Shown here: one piece after another, positions 1 through 9,931 of the stretch
Position numbering within the stretch: the stretch's first letter is position 1
How the letters are laid out: every line of letters starts with the position of its first letter
DNA from: Passalora sequoiae
Taxonomy: Eukaryota > Ascomycota > Dothideomycetes > Mycosphaerellales > Mycosphaerellaceae
NCBI GenBank assembly: GCA_013248845.1
Contig: WSQC01000012.1
Location: 2,108,001-2,172,000, forward strand
Length of the DNA: 64,000 nucleotides
Reading direction: 5' to 3'
The notes under the pieces: model-generated
Databases searched by the model: none
Told to the model about the DNA's origin: nothing
The model's input: only the letters and a program-made list of their open reading frames with translations
Program-made: the position numbers and the translations under genes

Positions 1-1711
1 GAATGATTTGCAAATTCTGTTTATGTGCGCCAACGCTGGTCGCATCGTACTTGAGTGCCAGGTATGGCATTGAGTCATTGTCCACGACCAAGTTACGCTC
101 GTGAACGTCAAGTAGATAAGCGCGGCCTCCATTACCACGAGACATCTTCGTGTCGTGAGGATATGAAGGTACGACGTCCTTCGGTAGTAAGCATGCAGAC
201 CTCGTGTGGGCGCGCGCGCCGTCTGCGTGACGAGAGGACTTTTGGATTTTGTGAGAACGACCAGGACGGCAGTAAGCTGTGCTACCGTCTGGCATTGAAT
301 AATTGGACACGTTACGGCCGCGGGCGCAGCCTGCACTACCATGGGTCGTCCGATTTTCACGGTCATGATATTGACGGCTTGGAGGCATGTTACCATGCGG
401 TGGGAAGTGATGAAGACCCATGTGGTTGTCGCCACTACCACTCGATCCATTGTCATCGTTATCTCGTCTCTTTCCCAGAGCTTGACCAAAGTCCTCATCG
501 GATTCTTTAGCTTCTTTGTCAAAATGGGCGATCCAGTGATTGTTACGTTCCTTCCACGATTCGAAAGTGTGATTGCAGACCTCACCGGTGGTCGGAATGG
601 TATAGTGACAGCTTCGAATGAAGGGTGCTTCATATTGGACCTCAGAGTCTTTGCGAATTTGGTCCCTTCTACAATTCTCCTGCTTGTGCATGGAGCCGAT
701 GTGGGACAGAATCTTGTCGGGTCTATGGGTAATGAAAGGGGCTTCCGCCGCACATTTGATGCAGATCCAGAATTTTTGGGGTTGCTTCGATTCTTCGTGC
801 CGTTCCCATTCGAAGCGAGCGCCGGTGGAATAGCTGCAGTCCCAGGTGCAGCGATACTTGCCGCAACCCTGACCAGGAGAACACGCCTTGTTTTGTCTGT
901 CCCCGATGTAGTTACGGATCTTGGACGTCGGCTCTGAGGTCAAAGTTGAATGATGCGACATGGCCTGCTCTTGAATCTCTGCCAGTGGCTGCATCTCGAT
1001 CCTCAATTTGGCGCCGACCCACATAGCCACCTCGACAGGTGACATATTACATAGACTGGCAAGGTTCTTGAGCTCTTTCTCGCTGGGCCAAATTTTATCT
1101 TTCTGCCAATGAGCAAGCTTCAGCGAGAGCATATCTTCGTTGTTTGGAGACAGCTGTAAATGCTCTGCAGCATCGACCACCTTTGGTCGCTTATGGATAT
1201 GTTCACTGTCAGGTACATGGCTGTTACTGGCAGCTACGAAAGGTCTTTTTCCATTGTTTCGAGGAGCACGATGGCTCGTTGTCTTAGCCATGCCAGCTGC
1301 TGCCATATCCTCCCGAGGCTGAGTGACACTACTATACTGAAGTTGGGTTCCCTGTATATTGCCGGGGGCAGCTTGTGGCAGGACAGGATCATCTTGGCCA
1401 GCCGATATGTTGTTCTGGTAAGACGGCAAGGGATGCGATTGTGAACCGGAGTGAGCCTGGTCAGCCTGGAAGCATCCGTGCAGAGTGTCTTCAAGGGTCC
1501 CGTACGATGCAGACATGTATGCACTGTCGAAGAACTCGTCCGCGTTCAGGTCACAGAATGGCTGTTGATCAATGTGCCACGGAAGGTATGCATCAACACC
1601 GCTGTTTGTAGCACTGCTGTCATGAGGCTCCATTCCTTGGAAAGGTGCTCTGTTGCGGCACGCAGCGCACCTACCGCAGCTAAGGCCGCCGCAGTTCTGG
1701 TCTGACTCCAT
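1..1711 (-). CDS. Homeodomain-like plus C2H2 zinc-finger transcription factor, cut by the left window edge
   Basis: One uninterrupted minus-strand frame runs from ATG at 1711 off the window edge, giving at least 570 residues without a stop. The N terminus has a Cys cluster (CGGLSCGRCAACR). Around residues 171-240 lies a homeodomain-like segment: basic start HKRPKV, then WPSEKELKNLASLC and a recognition-helix-like VAMWVGAKLR, in which the usual WF.N core is altered. Around 278-395 come paired Cys/His groups (CSPGQGCGKYRCTWDC, then a C-x2-C with two His, then SCHYTI with VCNHTF and NNHWIAH) that fit C2H2 fingers. Combined homeobox and C2H2 regulators are a known fungal class. The tail is Gly/Ser/His-rich and disordered. 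It is presumably a nuclear DNA-binding protein; targets are unknown. The frame stays open upstream of the chosen ATG, so the start is the first Met, not a proven one. Confidence 0.8.
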   Translation of the reverse strand, partial: MESDQNCGGLSCGRCAACRNRAPFQGMEPHDSSATNSGVDAYLPWHIDQQPFCDLNADEFFDSAYMSASYGTLEDTLHGCFQADQAHSGSQSHPLPSYQNNISAGQDDPVLPQAAPGNIQGTQLQYSSVTQPREDMAAAGMAKTTSHRAPRNNGKRPFVAASNSHVPDSEHIHKRPKVVDAAEHLQLSPNNEDMLSLKLAHWQKDKIWPSEKELKNLASLCNMSPVEVAMWVGAKLRIEMQPLAEIQEQAMSHHSTLTSEPTSKIRNYIGDRQNKACSPGQGCGKYRCTWDCSYSTGARFEWERHEESKQPQKFWICIKCAAEAPFITHRPDKILSHIGSMHKQENCRRDQIRKDSEVQYEAPFIRSCHYTIPTTGEVCNHTFESWKERNNHWIAHFDKEAKESDEDFGQALGKRRDNDDNGSSGSGDNHMGLHHFPPHGNMPPSRQYHDRENRTTHGSAGCARGRNVSNYSMPDGSTAYCRPGRSHKIQKSSRHADGARAHTRSACLLPKDVVPSYPHDTKMSRGNGGRAYLLDVHERNLVVDNDSMPYLALKYDATSVGAHKQNLQII

Positions 1712-2946
1712 GACTAGTGATGACCTGTTCCACGGTAAGCCAATATTGTTCACTGATCGCTGTGTCCTCAAAGTGAAGGCAAAGAAGGATAAAGCGCTCT
1801 TGCGGCACGAAAGAAGAGGCAGAGTAGAGTTTCGAAGCGGTAGAAGCGGCAGGGCAGCGGCAAAAGGGCGTGAGCAGGACTCGACGGTTTAGAAGAGTGA
1901 AAGAAACAGACGAAAGTCGAAACAGGAACTGGCATTCGGACCTGTGCAGGCGTCGTGATGCATCGCGAACTGCTGTGAGCGGCCTCTCAGAGTGGCGCAG
2001 TTTCCGCCCTCTGCTACGATACAGGCGAGACAAGCAAGGGCGGACGACGTGGAAGTCCGTATGCATCGTCGTGAGGGTACGGTATTGGCTGCCGCATCGG
2101 GCTACGAGTCGTCGCGAATAATATTGTCGAATACCGGATGCTCAAGATGGTCATTGCGCGTGTCGATATGGAGCGAGATGTAAGCTGAAGTTGCTTCGAA
2201 GCAATATGGACACGGCGAGGTGGCATTATCAGCCTTGCACGTATGTCCTGTATTGGGAACAGTATGTGGTTGGCCAATACTCGGAGTTGTTCGTATAGCG
2301 AACTGCTGACTTTCGAGATATGTTTGTTCTCATGCTGTCCTGTTCGCGATATTCTGCCTGACGCGCCCTCGGCAGGGAAGCCACCAGACCAACCTGCAGC
2401 TATTGTACGCTAGCTTTTTATAGAAAGCAATGGGTCTGAGCCACTTCTGCTCTCAACCTGAAATGAGTCGAGATATGAACAGTGATCAAGGTGTGTCTAC
2501 ATTGTTCTCAGGCAATTCTTGCGAGACACTGACATGCCATTTTTGGGGGTTTACATGCAACATGATAGTATTGTTGAGTGATTTATCGACAAGCCAGCGG
2601 CACCCACTACAGTCTCCATTTCATCATCCTCAAACACACAAAATCTGGTTGTCATGTCTTCATCTAAGACCCAATCATGAATGAAGTATGGCATGGAGTT
2701 CTATCAATGCAGATGTCCTGGAGCATATCTCATGAGACATGGATGCTTGCACGTGACCAGCAGGACACGAACATGACGCGCCAGCAAACGTCTGTGCCCG
2801 TGTCCCTTACCCCGCGCCATGCTATCACATGCTCGCTGAGCCAATCAGCTTAACGCCGAGCTGGTCCATGAGACGCACACCTTCGACACCACGTTGCCTT
2901 CGTGCATACACTTCCCATCATCACCACAGTCACACTCGTTGCCAAC
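1712..2946. other. Intergenic, divergent promoter region
   Basis: This spacer separates two divergently transcribed genes. I see no convincing coding segment; the short frames here lack codon bias and family motifs. It presumably carries both promoters. Confidence 0.6.
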
Positions 2947-4986
2947 ATGGGCGGTAACAAGAATGACGACCAGAACGATTCGTGGCCGTGGAACGATAAG
3001 ACGTTCCAGGATCTTAAAACCGAGCTCGATCGCTCGGTTCAAGAGCTCACCAGCGAAGCACGACGTATTGAGCAGGACTTCAACAAGGATGGTGGTAGTA
3101 GTCGCCTCTCATCCTTCAAGAGATTTGTGGACTCGAGCTTCAACATTTTGACCGATAGCTGGAAGAGATTGCCCGACAATATCGTCGAGATCAGACAGAG
3201 GATGCAGCAAGAGCAGCAACGAATGCTCGAGGAAGAGCAAGACATCTCGAAGCGTTGGACGGGCAGCGACGACTCGCCTGACCACATTGCGATGGAACTT
3301 GCACGGAGCTCGGAGCAGGAGAAGGGAGATGCAAGAAATGCCACAGCACTTCTGCTGAGTGAAGCACTGCGACGCAACGTGGATGTGCCCGTCGAAAAGA
3401 TTGAGGCACTGTACAGGGATCCAGAGGACATGCTTGGCCAGCTTGATCGCCTAGCAGAGCCGTTCTTTGGCATGCGGCTGGACCGAGCTTCGAGGCAGCC
3501 TTGGCTATCCGTCGACTGGTTCAAGCGCAATGCATACTCTCCAATTAGACTTGAGGCACATCCAGATCTGGAGGCTAACGGCCAAAAGTGGCGCGCTGCC
3601 TTCGAAGATCTGCTGGATGCAACTCTGGACAAGCCGATGACTTCGGAAGAGCGCTTTGGAGTACGAGAACCACATGGACACGTGCAGTCAACTCACTTTG
3701 GTCCTGGTCTCGAGTGGATGTTGAGCTTGCAATGTCGTGGCATTCTCCCACCTCTTCTGCCACGCTTTTACCGATCTGCGTCAGAGCACAGCACGCGTGC
3801 TCTCAGTCCCGAGTCTCTTTCCAACATCATCAAGCAGACTCGCTCCGACATGCCATGGTCAAAACGTCTTTCGCCGTTTGATGTATCTCTGCTACGCAAG
3901 GATGTCTCTGATCTGCTGACAGAGGTTGCAACAAAATCCACCGCGGAAGTTGAGGAAGACGCATACTTACTTGGTCGGCCTCTCAGATCCCTTGCGAATA
4001 CAGAATTTGACTCCACGCATGAAGGCCAGCAGACATACCAGGAAAGCCGCGGTGACACAGACAAGTCTCTTCCCGGAAATCAACACCAACTCATACTTTT
4101 GCAGCGGCCCAATGAAGATGAAACAGAGAAAACCACGGAGGAGCACTATGACAAGCCATATGGTAATGCACCGGTGCCTCAGTCAGAAAAGGACCTCTAC
4201 GATTGGCTTCACGTCTTTCCGGGGGCGCAGGAAGAAGTCGTCAAAGCGGCTACTGCACGACAAGTGGCGCTGCGAGGCGATAAAGATGAGGACTGGGAGC
4301 ACGCAGACTTTGTTCTGTGGGAAGCTTTGCATTCCAAGGACACGAAGAGCGTATCTCGCATTTTGAATGAATGGCACCATAAATATGGCGATATTGGCGA
4401 CTTGATTCATGAGCCACTCGATGAGTTCATGCGAAGACACGCCTTCGAAACACACTCAGAGTGGTTCTCAACTTTGAACGAAGCTATCCGCCGCAGCGAG
4501 ATTCCCGAGGAAGATTTCTGGAAGCAGAATGCTCGATCGAAAGAAACGGCAATGCTCGAAAAATTGGATACAGCTCCGCTGAAGGAGAAGTGGCGAAGAA
4601 GACAATTGATGAGGCGCGGTGACGAGCTCGTTGGTTACACCTTGACCTGGCCACTGTGCTCCACCGAGGAGCTTGAGAAGATGGTGCAAAAAATGGAAGA
4701 GGAGAATGACAACCTCGAGGAGATGGTGGGCGAAAAACAACAGCAGAAGCCCGCGGCTCAATCTGTTGCAGCGCCAGAGAAGCCACAAATCCTCTCTGCC
4801 TTGACGACTACCCAGACAACTCGCTTGCCCGATGGCACTGTCACGACAAAAGTCGTGCTCAAGCGGCGTTTCGCTGATGGCAAAGAGGAGACTGAAGAAA
4901 GCATGCACACGACCCAAGAGCCTGTCACGCAGCAGCAGCCAATGAAAGACGAGATGCCTAAGCAAAAAGGCTGGTTCTGGTCATGA
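2947..4986 (+). CDS. Conserved-looking protein of unknown function, 679 aa
   Basis: The start chosen is the ATG at 2947 (gccaacATGg, good context, MGGNKNDDQND). In-frame Met codons 45 bp upstream give a poorer N terminus. No intron is needed. The N-terminal third is helical and charged with a coiled-coil stretch (residues about 70-100, MQQEQQRMLEEEQ). The middle contains Pro/Arg segments (FYRSASEHSTRALSPESLS) and a region with Trp-rich helices (DWLHVFPGAQEEVV). A second coiled coil (EELEKMVQKMEEENDN) precedes a C-terminal module, RLPDGTVTTKVVLKRRFADG, of a kind I recognise from fungal hypothetical proteins without a function. There is no signal peptide or membrane segment. I cannot name the family. 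It is probably a cytoplasmic or mitochondrial scaffold, which is inference only. Confidence 0.85.
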   Translation: MGGNKNDDQNDSWPWNDKTFQDLKTELDRSVQELTSEARRIEQDFNKDGGSSRLSSFKRFVDSSFNILTDSWKRLPDNIVEIRQRMQQEQQRMLEEEQDISKRWTGSDDSPDHIAMELARSSEQEKGDARNATALLLSEALRRNVDVPVEKIEALYRDPEDMLGQLDRLAEPFFGMRLDRASRQPWLSVDWFKRNAYSPIRLEAHPDLEANGQKWRAAFEDLLDATLDKPMTSEERFGVREPHGHVQSTHFGPGLEWMLSLQCRGILPPLLPRFYRSASEHSTRALSPESLSNIIKQTRSDMPWSKRLSPFDVSLLRKDVSDLLTEVATKSTAEVEEDAYLLGRPLRSLANTEFDSTHEGQQTYQESRGDTDKSLPGNQHQLILLQRPNEDETEKTTEEHYDKPYGNAPVPQSEKDLYDWLHVFPGAQEEVVKAATARQVALRGDKDEDWEHADFVLWEALHSKDTKSVSRILNEWHHKYGDIGDLIHEPLDEFMRRHAFETHSEWFSTLNEAIRRSEIPEEDFWKQNARSKETAMLEKLDTAPLKEKWRRRQLMRRGDELVGYTLTWPLCSTEELEKMVQKMEEENDNLEEMVGEKQQQKPAAQSVAAPEKPQILSALTTTQTTRLPDGTVTTKVVLKRRFADGKEETEESMHTTQEPVTQQQPMKDEMPKQKGWFWS

Positions 4987-5149
4987 AAGACGGAGGACTC
5001 CACAGCCCTCGACGAAGAACACGAGACACGATATTGCTCAATTTGTTTGTATTTAGGATACCACTCTGTCCATCAATAGCACGAACGCAACCCACAAGAC
5101 ATCGCTCCAGCTTACGCCCCCCATATAACATTCGCAGATACCACCCTCA

Positions 5150-5907
5150 TCACTCCCCAGACCCAAAATCCCCCATCTGCATCTGACTCTCCCCATCCGT
5201 CAACCTCACAAACGCCACATCTCCAACACTCTCCAACGTTCCAAAAATCTCCGCATAACTCGTCCCATATTTGTACGCGTCGAAATCAGCTCCCACGCAC
5301 GTCGCGCTGTTATACTGGTCGCAGAGATCAAGCGCTCGATCCACAGTAGCAGTATATCCGCCCCTCCTCTCCAGAAAACTCTCCTCCACCTCCTCCTCAT
5401 CCCCCTCCGCTCCACCTCCTCCTCATCCCCCTCCGCTCCACCACCATCCCCATCCCCCTCCCCCTCCTCCTCTTCCCCGAACTCGTAATCCCCACCCCCA
5501 CAAACCTCCTCCCACAAACAACCCCATACTCTGCCCCCCGACTATCCACACACACCAACCCATCCCCACTCGTACTCCCCTTCTCCGTCGCGCACAGCGC
5601 CGCGTCGCAGAAGGGCAGGGCTGCCCCGGCGGGTTGTGGCGTCGGGAATGTCGGCGCTTGCCTGGGGGTGCTTGGGAGCGTGTAGTAGGAGTCGGGGCCT
5701 GGGGCCGTGGGGGAGGGGAGCGTGGGGATTTGGGTTGGGGGGGGCGGGGAGGGGGGTTGCGGCTGTGGGGATGGTGACTGTGAGGGGGGTGTTGGTCAGG
5801 GTTGGGAAGGGCTATCGGTTGGGGAAGCGGGGCTTACTGGGTTTGAGGGCTGCGAGGGTTGGGGTGGTGAGGGTTAGTGCTAGTAGTAGGGGTTTTGGGG
5901 TGAGCAT
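5150..5907 (-). pseudogene. Secreted Cys-containing protein gene with broken reading frame
   Basis: Minus strand. ATG at 5907 opens a clear signal peptide (MLTPKPLLLALTLTTPTLA). A GTAAGC donor follows; an acceptor near 5707 would join it in phase to a frame reading PDSYYTLPST, then FCDAALCATEKG, then VCVDSRGAEYGVVCG, which looks like a real extracellular Cys protein. Downstream, another frame ends as RALDLCDQYNSATCVGADFD to the stop at 5150, resembling the C-terminal half of PAN/apple-like fungal modules. The pieces do not join. One base appears to be missing in the C-runs at 5490-5499, and an exact 26-bp tandem duplication (5389-5440) shifts the frame again. It could be a young pseudogene or an assembly error in a low-complexity, G-rich tract. 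Exon 1 is followed by a strongly C-rich and then G-rich coding strand. Confidence 0.55.
5389..5440. repeat. Exact 26-bp tandem duplication
   Basis: Positions 5389-5414 and 5415-5440 are identical (unit begins cctcctcctcatccccctcc). 26 is not a multiple of 3, so the second copy changes frame inside the secreted-protein gene at 5150-5907. Reading with one copy would join an acidic segment to the downstream Cys module. Confidence 0.95.
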
Positions 5908-6449
5908 TGTGTTGGTGGTGGTGGTGGTGGTGGTGGTTATGGTCGATGCGTGAGATGCTTGCTGCAGACGAGACCATGCAGGACATTGTGGGATATCGCC
6001 CATGGGTGACGAGACGCGTTTGCAGTCAATATTTTGATTTACGAGGCATGGAATGTGAATTCGCCGCCAGGACGACGCGTGGTAATTATCAGGCCCTCGC
6101 GTCCCAGAGGGAATGCTACGACACGTGGTCCAAGTACAAGACTTGATGCATCATATTCTTCGAGCTGTACTCGTCGTAAACATGAAACTAGCGTCCTCAT
6201 GATCACACCACGGCTCCCGAAACATCTATTTACCATCCGCCACGTATGCCTTATCCTTCCTGTTCTTGACCTGTGTGTTTCGCTGGTCTGCTAGAGCCTC
6301 CATACCATTTCCCGGAACTTGTGCCTTTGCAGTGGCAGTGCGCAGCTCATTCTGCATGCCAATACGCTCTTACTCGATGTATGCGCAAGTACAGCCACAG
6401 CGCATCCACCTTCTTCCCTCAGCGCTCGAGGCCCTTTTCGTCGCACGAC
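5908..6449. other. Intergenic with (GGT)n microsatellite
   Basis: A GGT/ACC trinucleotide run at about 5910-5937 abuts the start codon of the broken secreted-protein gene, so it lies in its leader. I see nothing else in this stretch. Confidence 0.6.
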
Positions 6450-7258
6450 CTACGCTGTTGCGCGACTTATGTAAGGGATGGCGCGGGTCACGGACCGAAG
6501 AGCCGGGGTCGCAAGACGGATCAGCACACTCGGTCTGTAGATGGCGCGAATGACACTATGCACATCGAAGTTGCGATCGTGGTCTAAATATGATTTCTCG
6601 AGTGCCTGTAGCAGACCCAGGCAGTCACCGGCTACGCCTTCGAGACATCGAGCCTGAGAACTGTTCCCACCAGGCGATGTGCATAGATCCCAGTGATCAA
6701 GACGAAGCCTCTTCAAGAATTTGGACGTCTCTCCAAGCTTCGCGAAGACCTGCCGGGCATGCCTCTTCGTGTTGCCACCAGCGCCAATGAAGGCCGAGCG
6801 CAGATTTTGCGCGCGAGTACCAGTTACGTCCAAGAACTCGTCCAAGGTCTTGATAGTGCGGAAGTGGAAGAGATTCTACTCGAATAGGACTTGAGTTTCT
6901 TCCGTGTTCACCTGACGACTTGCATACAAGATGGTCGTGCGGTTCGGTTCAGCTGGGAACCACGAGCGTAGGGTGCAATCCCACTTTTCTCCTTGGAGCT
7001 TCTTCTTTTTGCCGGTATCGCGCACGATGATCTTGCGATTGATGCCATACCTCTTCTGTGTCTCCTGTGTTGGGCGATAGGTGGTGACAGAGATAGGCTC
7101 AGACTCTGCCGTCATGAGACCATAGATCTGAGCTTCAACGTTAGCAGGTGGTGACGAGTGGTTCTCAAGGCACGTACCTCCGTGCTTATCTCGTTTGGCA
7201 ATTCATTATACAAGTCTCCTGCGAAGCCTGGACGTCGGTGGTGGTGTCCATAGCTCAT
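6450..7258 (-). pseudogene. LPNEI-type protein gene with in-frame TAG
   Basis: Exon 1 is 7178-7258 (start MSYGHHHRRPGFAGDLYNEL). The intron is 7128-7177 (50 nt, GTACGT donor, CTAAC branch, CAG). Exon 2 is 6450-7127. The splice joins LPNEIST to EIYGLMT, matching the N-terminal LPxEIR.xIY pattern of a large family of fungal, often F-box-like proteins with no assigned function. A single TAG at 6876-6878 (codon 111 of 252) interrupts an otherwise open frame, directly after the family-typical ASRQVNTEETQVLFE. The frame continues as NLFHFRTIKTLDEFL and is still codon-like for about 140 residues. No plausible intron removes the stop (the flanking GT/AG pair would be under 20 nt). It is read here as a recent nonsense allele; a sequencing error is the alternative. 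Confidence 0.65.
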
Positions 7259-8319
7259 GTTGAGCGCGTACTGCTGTGGTTGAGCTTGTCGGCGTGGAAC
7301 CGGTTCCTGAGGCTGATATCGTCGTGACAAGATGTTGAAAAGCCACGACAGCGCTCGAGTAGTGGTTGATGTGGTTGATGTGGTAGTTGTTTGAGAATTA
7401 AGTCAGCCGCGCGAAGGGCATCTCCTGAAACGTTGTATTTGAAAGGCGTCGCGTCATTTGCGGCTTCACATTATGCATGAAGATGCAGATCCGTGCTGCA
7501 ATGCCTCTCATCCTACTACTTATTGAGCTCTCATTCTCCAGCCTCGTGGATGGCCACCGCTTCCCGGTGCGAACTTGACAATGCTTACAACCTCCATCAC
7601 CACATCGAAGCCTTGCAATACTAGATGCAGGAACACCTCGCCGTAACGACTTGCTCTTCGACTTGCGCACTAATTTCCACAGGCTTCTTGGGGTAGTTGC
7701 GTCCTACATGCTGCTGCGCTCCACCTGGCTTGGACACCCCTCTGGTATGAGATTTACTTTCTCTTAATGGCAATTCGCTAGGTGTATCAAGAATGCTCGG
7801 AAGTTGGCTTAGAAGATGCCTCCGGGCTCTGGCCAGAGATCTTAATTATGGGTATTGGGTGCCCGTTGGTGCTTGTGTGCGAGGCTCTCTAGATGCCGCT
7901 CCTCGTAGGACTACCCGTATGAGGGATCACCATCCCTTCCGGATCTATGCGGTCGTATGCTATCAGTCACGATCAATCATTCTGCAGAGAACGCGTGTCC
8001 GCAGCTGCTAGTATTGTTCAACATTGTGGCGCCGATCTTGTCTAACGGCGTCGGATGGCGCTGCAAAGTACGCATGTTTCGTACACTGGACAATCCGGAG
8101 GAAATTCGTCAGATGGTCGGTGTTGAACACAAGCGCCCCCAGTGGTTCCACGCTCTTTGCCCCTTGTCGGCGCTTGTCGTAGACTGCATAGACCTGCTTC
8201 CGGTAGAGTACTTGTACCCATTCCTGCCATGCCTTGCGATCATTGCACGGAATAAGCATCGATCTTACTGCAAGCAAAAGCCAGAATTTCAACTTTGATC
8301 ACACTCCATTCCCATCAGG
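7259..8319. other. Intergenic, no supported gene
   Basis: A minus-strand frame at 8008-8292 (containing CNDRKAWQEWVQVLYRKQ) looks somewhat protein-like but has no ATG start and no recognisable domain. It may be a relic. Nothing else is supported. Confidence 0.5.
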
Positions 8320-8606
8320 ATGCATCGCTCAATCTTGTTCTTGCCATTGCTTACAGCTCTCGCGTCAGCGGCTTCTGTTGACCTTTATAAGCGGAACGGC
8401 GATAGCTGTGCTGGAAAGCAAGAGAACGCCGAGTGCTCGATTACCATAGTAAGGCTTCGACATGCACATACACGCAAGCCTGGACGTATGATTCGAGCAC
8501 AGCTGACTTGTCTGTCTCATTCTAGAACGGACGGACGTTTACCAGTCAAGATTACAAGTGCGTGCGTGACCCGTTGAGCCAAACGCTTTTCTGCGCGGAC
8601 AATTGA
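8320..8606 (+). CDS. Small secreted protein, 69 aa, two exons
   Basis: Exon 1 is 8320-8448, the intron 8449-8525 (77 nt, GTAAGG donor, GCTGAC branch, TTCTAG acceptor), exon 2 is 8526-8606 and ends in TGA. The junction is phase 0. The product starts with a textbook signal peptide (MHRSILFLPLLTALASA), leaving about 52 residues with four Cys (DSCAG, AECSI, YKCVR, LFCAD), enough for two disulfides. There is no known domain. Size, secretion signal and even Cys number fit a candidate effector or extracellular peptide of a plant-associated fungus, but that role is inference. The gene sits between a nonsense-carrying gene and the alkyltransferase. Splice signals, phase and Cys spacing support it as real. 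Confidence 0.6.
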
Positions 8607-9061
8607 GCTTGGCCCAATGCGCAGTCAGCAGCAGAAGCGTAGCATGAGGACATGGTGAAGGTAGTGATGAGAGCGAGCAGGAAGTCCACGACGCAGCATT
8701 GACAAGAACTTGGCATGATTAAGACCAGACGAAGGGAAATGATAGCTGTGATGTGAGGCTGTGGAGATGGACTCGAGATGATCATGCGTACATGTAATAG
8801 AGATATGAGTGGTTATTCAATCGCCGCTCCTCGGCACTTTCTCGGCTGCGCAACGACGTCGTGACTTGATGTTCGCCTCTTTGTCGTTGACGTTGATACG
8901 CGTCGAGTACAACGCGTCGAAACAGAGTTCCCGCTAGCCGTTGATGATGATGATGATGCTGCCCTGTTCTTGCTCTTGCTATAGAATTGACCTGTAACAT
9001 CGACGGCAATATGTAAGTGGAGCCTGACTCACACGCGCATTCGCAGGTATATGGGACCACC
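8607..9061. other. Intergenic, leader of the alkyltransferase gene
   Basis: A GTAAGT...CTGAC...CAG set at about 9013-9052 could be a short 5' UTR intron just upstream of the alkyltransferase ATG. No coding segment is evident. Confidence 0.4.
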
Positions 9062-9931
9062 ATGTCGTCCACTTCAGAGCTGCAAAACCGCTGGCGCCAT
9101 CTGTTCTCGGAAGTACTTCCAATGCTCGCAAGCGCCAAGGACCCAGCACAACCGAGTTGGCCAGTTCACGTCGATCACTGCTTTGGTCGCATCATACTGG
9201 ACAACGCCATCGGGATCGATAAGCCGTGGATGGAGGTTGTGAAGTCGCCAGCAATCAAGAACATGTCGCCTGCTCAACTCGAGAAGGTCATCTCGCTAGG
9301 CGAGGCAATAATCTCCGGAGAAGCGAATCTCGTCGAATTGGACGAGAATAGCCTACGCTTGCGGGGCAAGAAGGGCAAGAAGAGGAAGGCAGACGTCGAG
9401 GAAGATATAAAGCCACCGGGGAAAGCCCACAAGTCTGCTGAGACAGTTTCGTCGTACTTTCTGCCGTCGCCAAAATCACCAGCGAAGAAGGTGGAATTAA
9501 ACGAAGAGGATGCGACAAAATCCATCGAAGAAGCTGCGAAAAACACTGGCGAGGACTTTGACATGTCTGCACAGCTGAAGCGCATCGAGGACTCGGACAT
9601 CACGGCATTTCGCAAACAGACACTATCACTTCTGTGCAAGATACCGCGAGGACAATACAGCACATATGGGGCAATGTCGGACTGGATAAGCAAGAACTCG
9701 CACAAAACATGTGCTCGGGCGGTCGGCAACGCTATGAGGAACAATCCCTTCGCGCCTGAAGTGCCGTGTCACCGCATACTGGCCGGCGACGGCACACTCG
9801 GCGGCTTCAAAGGCTCGTGGGGAGAGGAAGGCAAATACGCGAAGCACAAGCACGAGCTGCTGCATGTCGAGGGCGTCAGGTTCGACTCCCGGGGAAAGGT
9901 CAAGGGCCCACCATTTCGTGACTTCGCTTGA
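9062..9931 (+). CDS. O6-alkylguanine-DNA alkyltransferase family protein
   Basis: 289 aa from ATG at 9062 (accaccATGtcg, better context than earlier in-frame near-starts). The C-terminal ~100 residues are the alkyltransferase domain: helix-turn-helix region (GQYSTYGAMSDWI, then ARAVGNAMRNNP) followed by the active-site PCHRIL with acceptor Cys236, then GTLGGFKGSW. Proteins of this family move alkyl groups from O6-alkylguanine to this Cys in a suicide reaction in the nucleus. The ~170-residue N-terminal part (WPVHVDHCFGRIILDN, then a Lys-rich RGKKGKKRK) is not part of the catalytic domain. It has its own conserved-looking block, and the basic run could be a nuclear localisation signal. PCHR.. 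with Ile-Leu instead of Val-Ile resembles alkyltransferase-like proteins only partly, because the Cys is kept. No introns. Confidence 0.9.
   Translation: MSSTSELQNRWRHLFSEVLPMLASAKDPAQPSWPVHVDHCFGRIILDNAIGIDKPWMEVVKSPAIKNMSPAQLEKVISLGEAIISGEANLVELDENSLRLRGKKGKKRKADVEEDIKPPGKAHKSAETVSSYFLPSPKSPAKKVELNEEDATKSIEEAAKNTGEDFDMSAQLKRIEDSDITAFRKQTLSLLCKIPRGQYSTYGAMSDWISKNSHKTCARAVGNAMRNNPFAPEVPCHRILAGDGTLGGFKGSWGEEGKYAKHKHELLHVEGVRFDSRGKVKGPPFRDFA

Noticed and set aside
5389..5440. Three or more repeat units restoring the frame of the secreted gene
   Set aside because: In the upstream VCVDSRG frame the second unit contains TGA, so extra copies cannot bridge it.
6876..6878. Programmed stop readthrough of the TAG
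   Set aside because: The next bases (aat) do not match known readthrough contexts; mutation or error is simpler.
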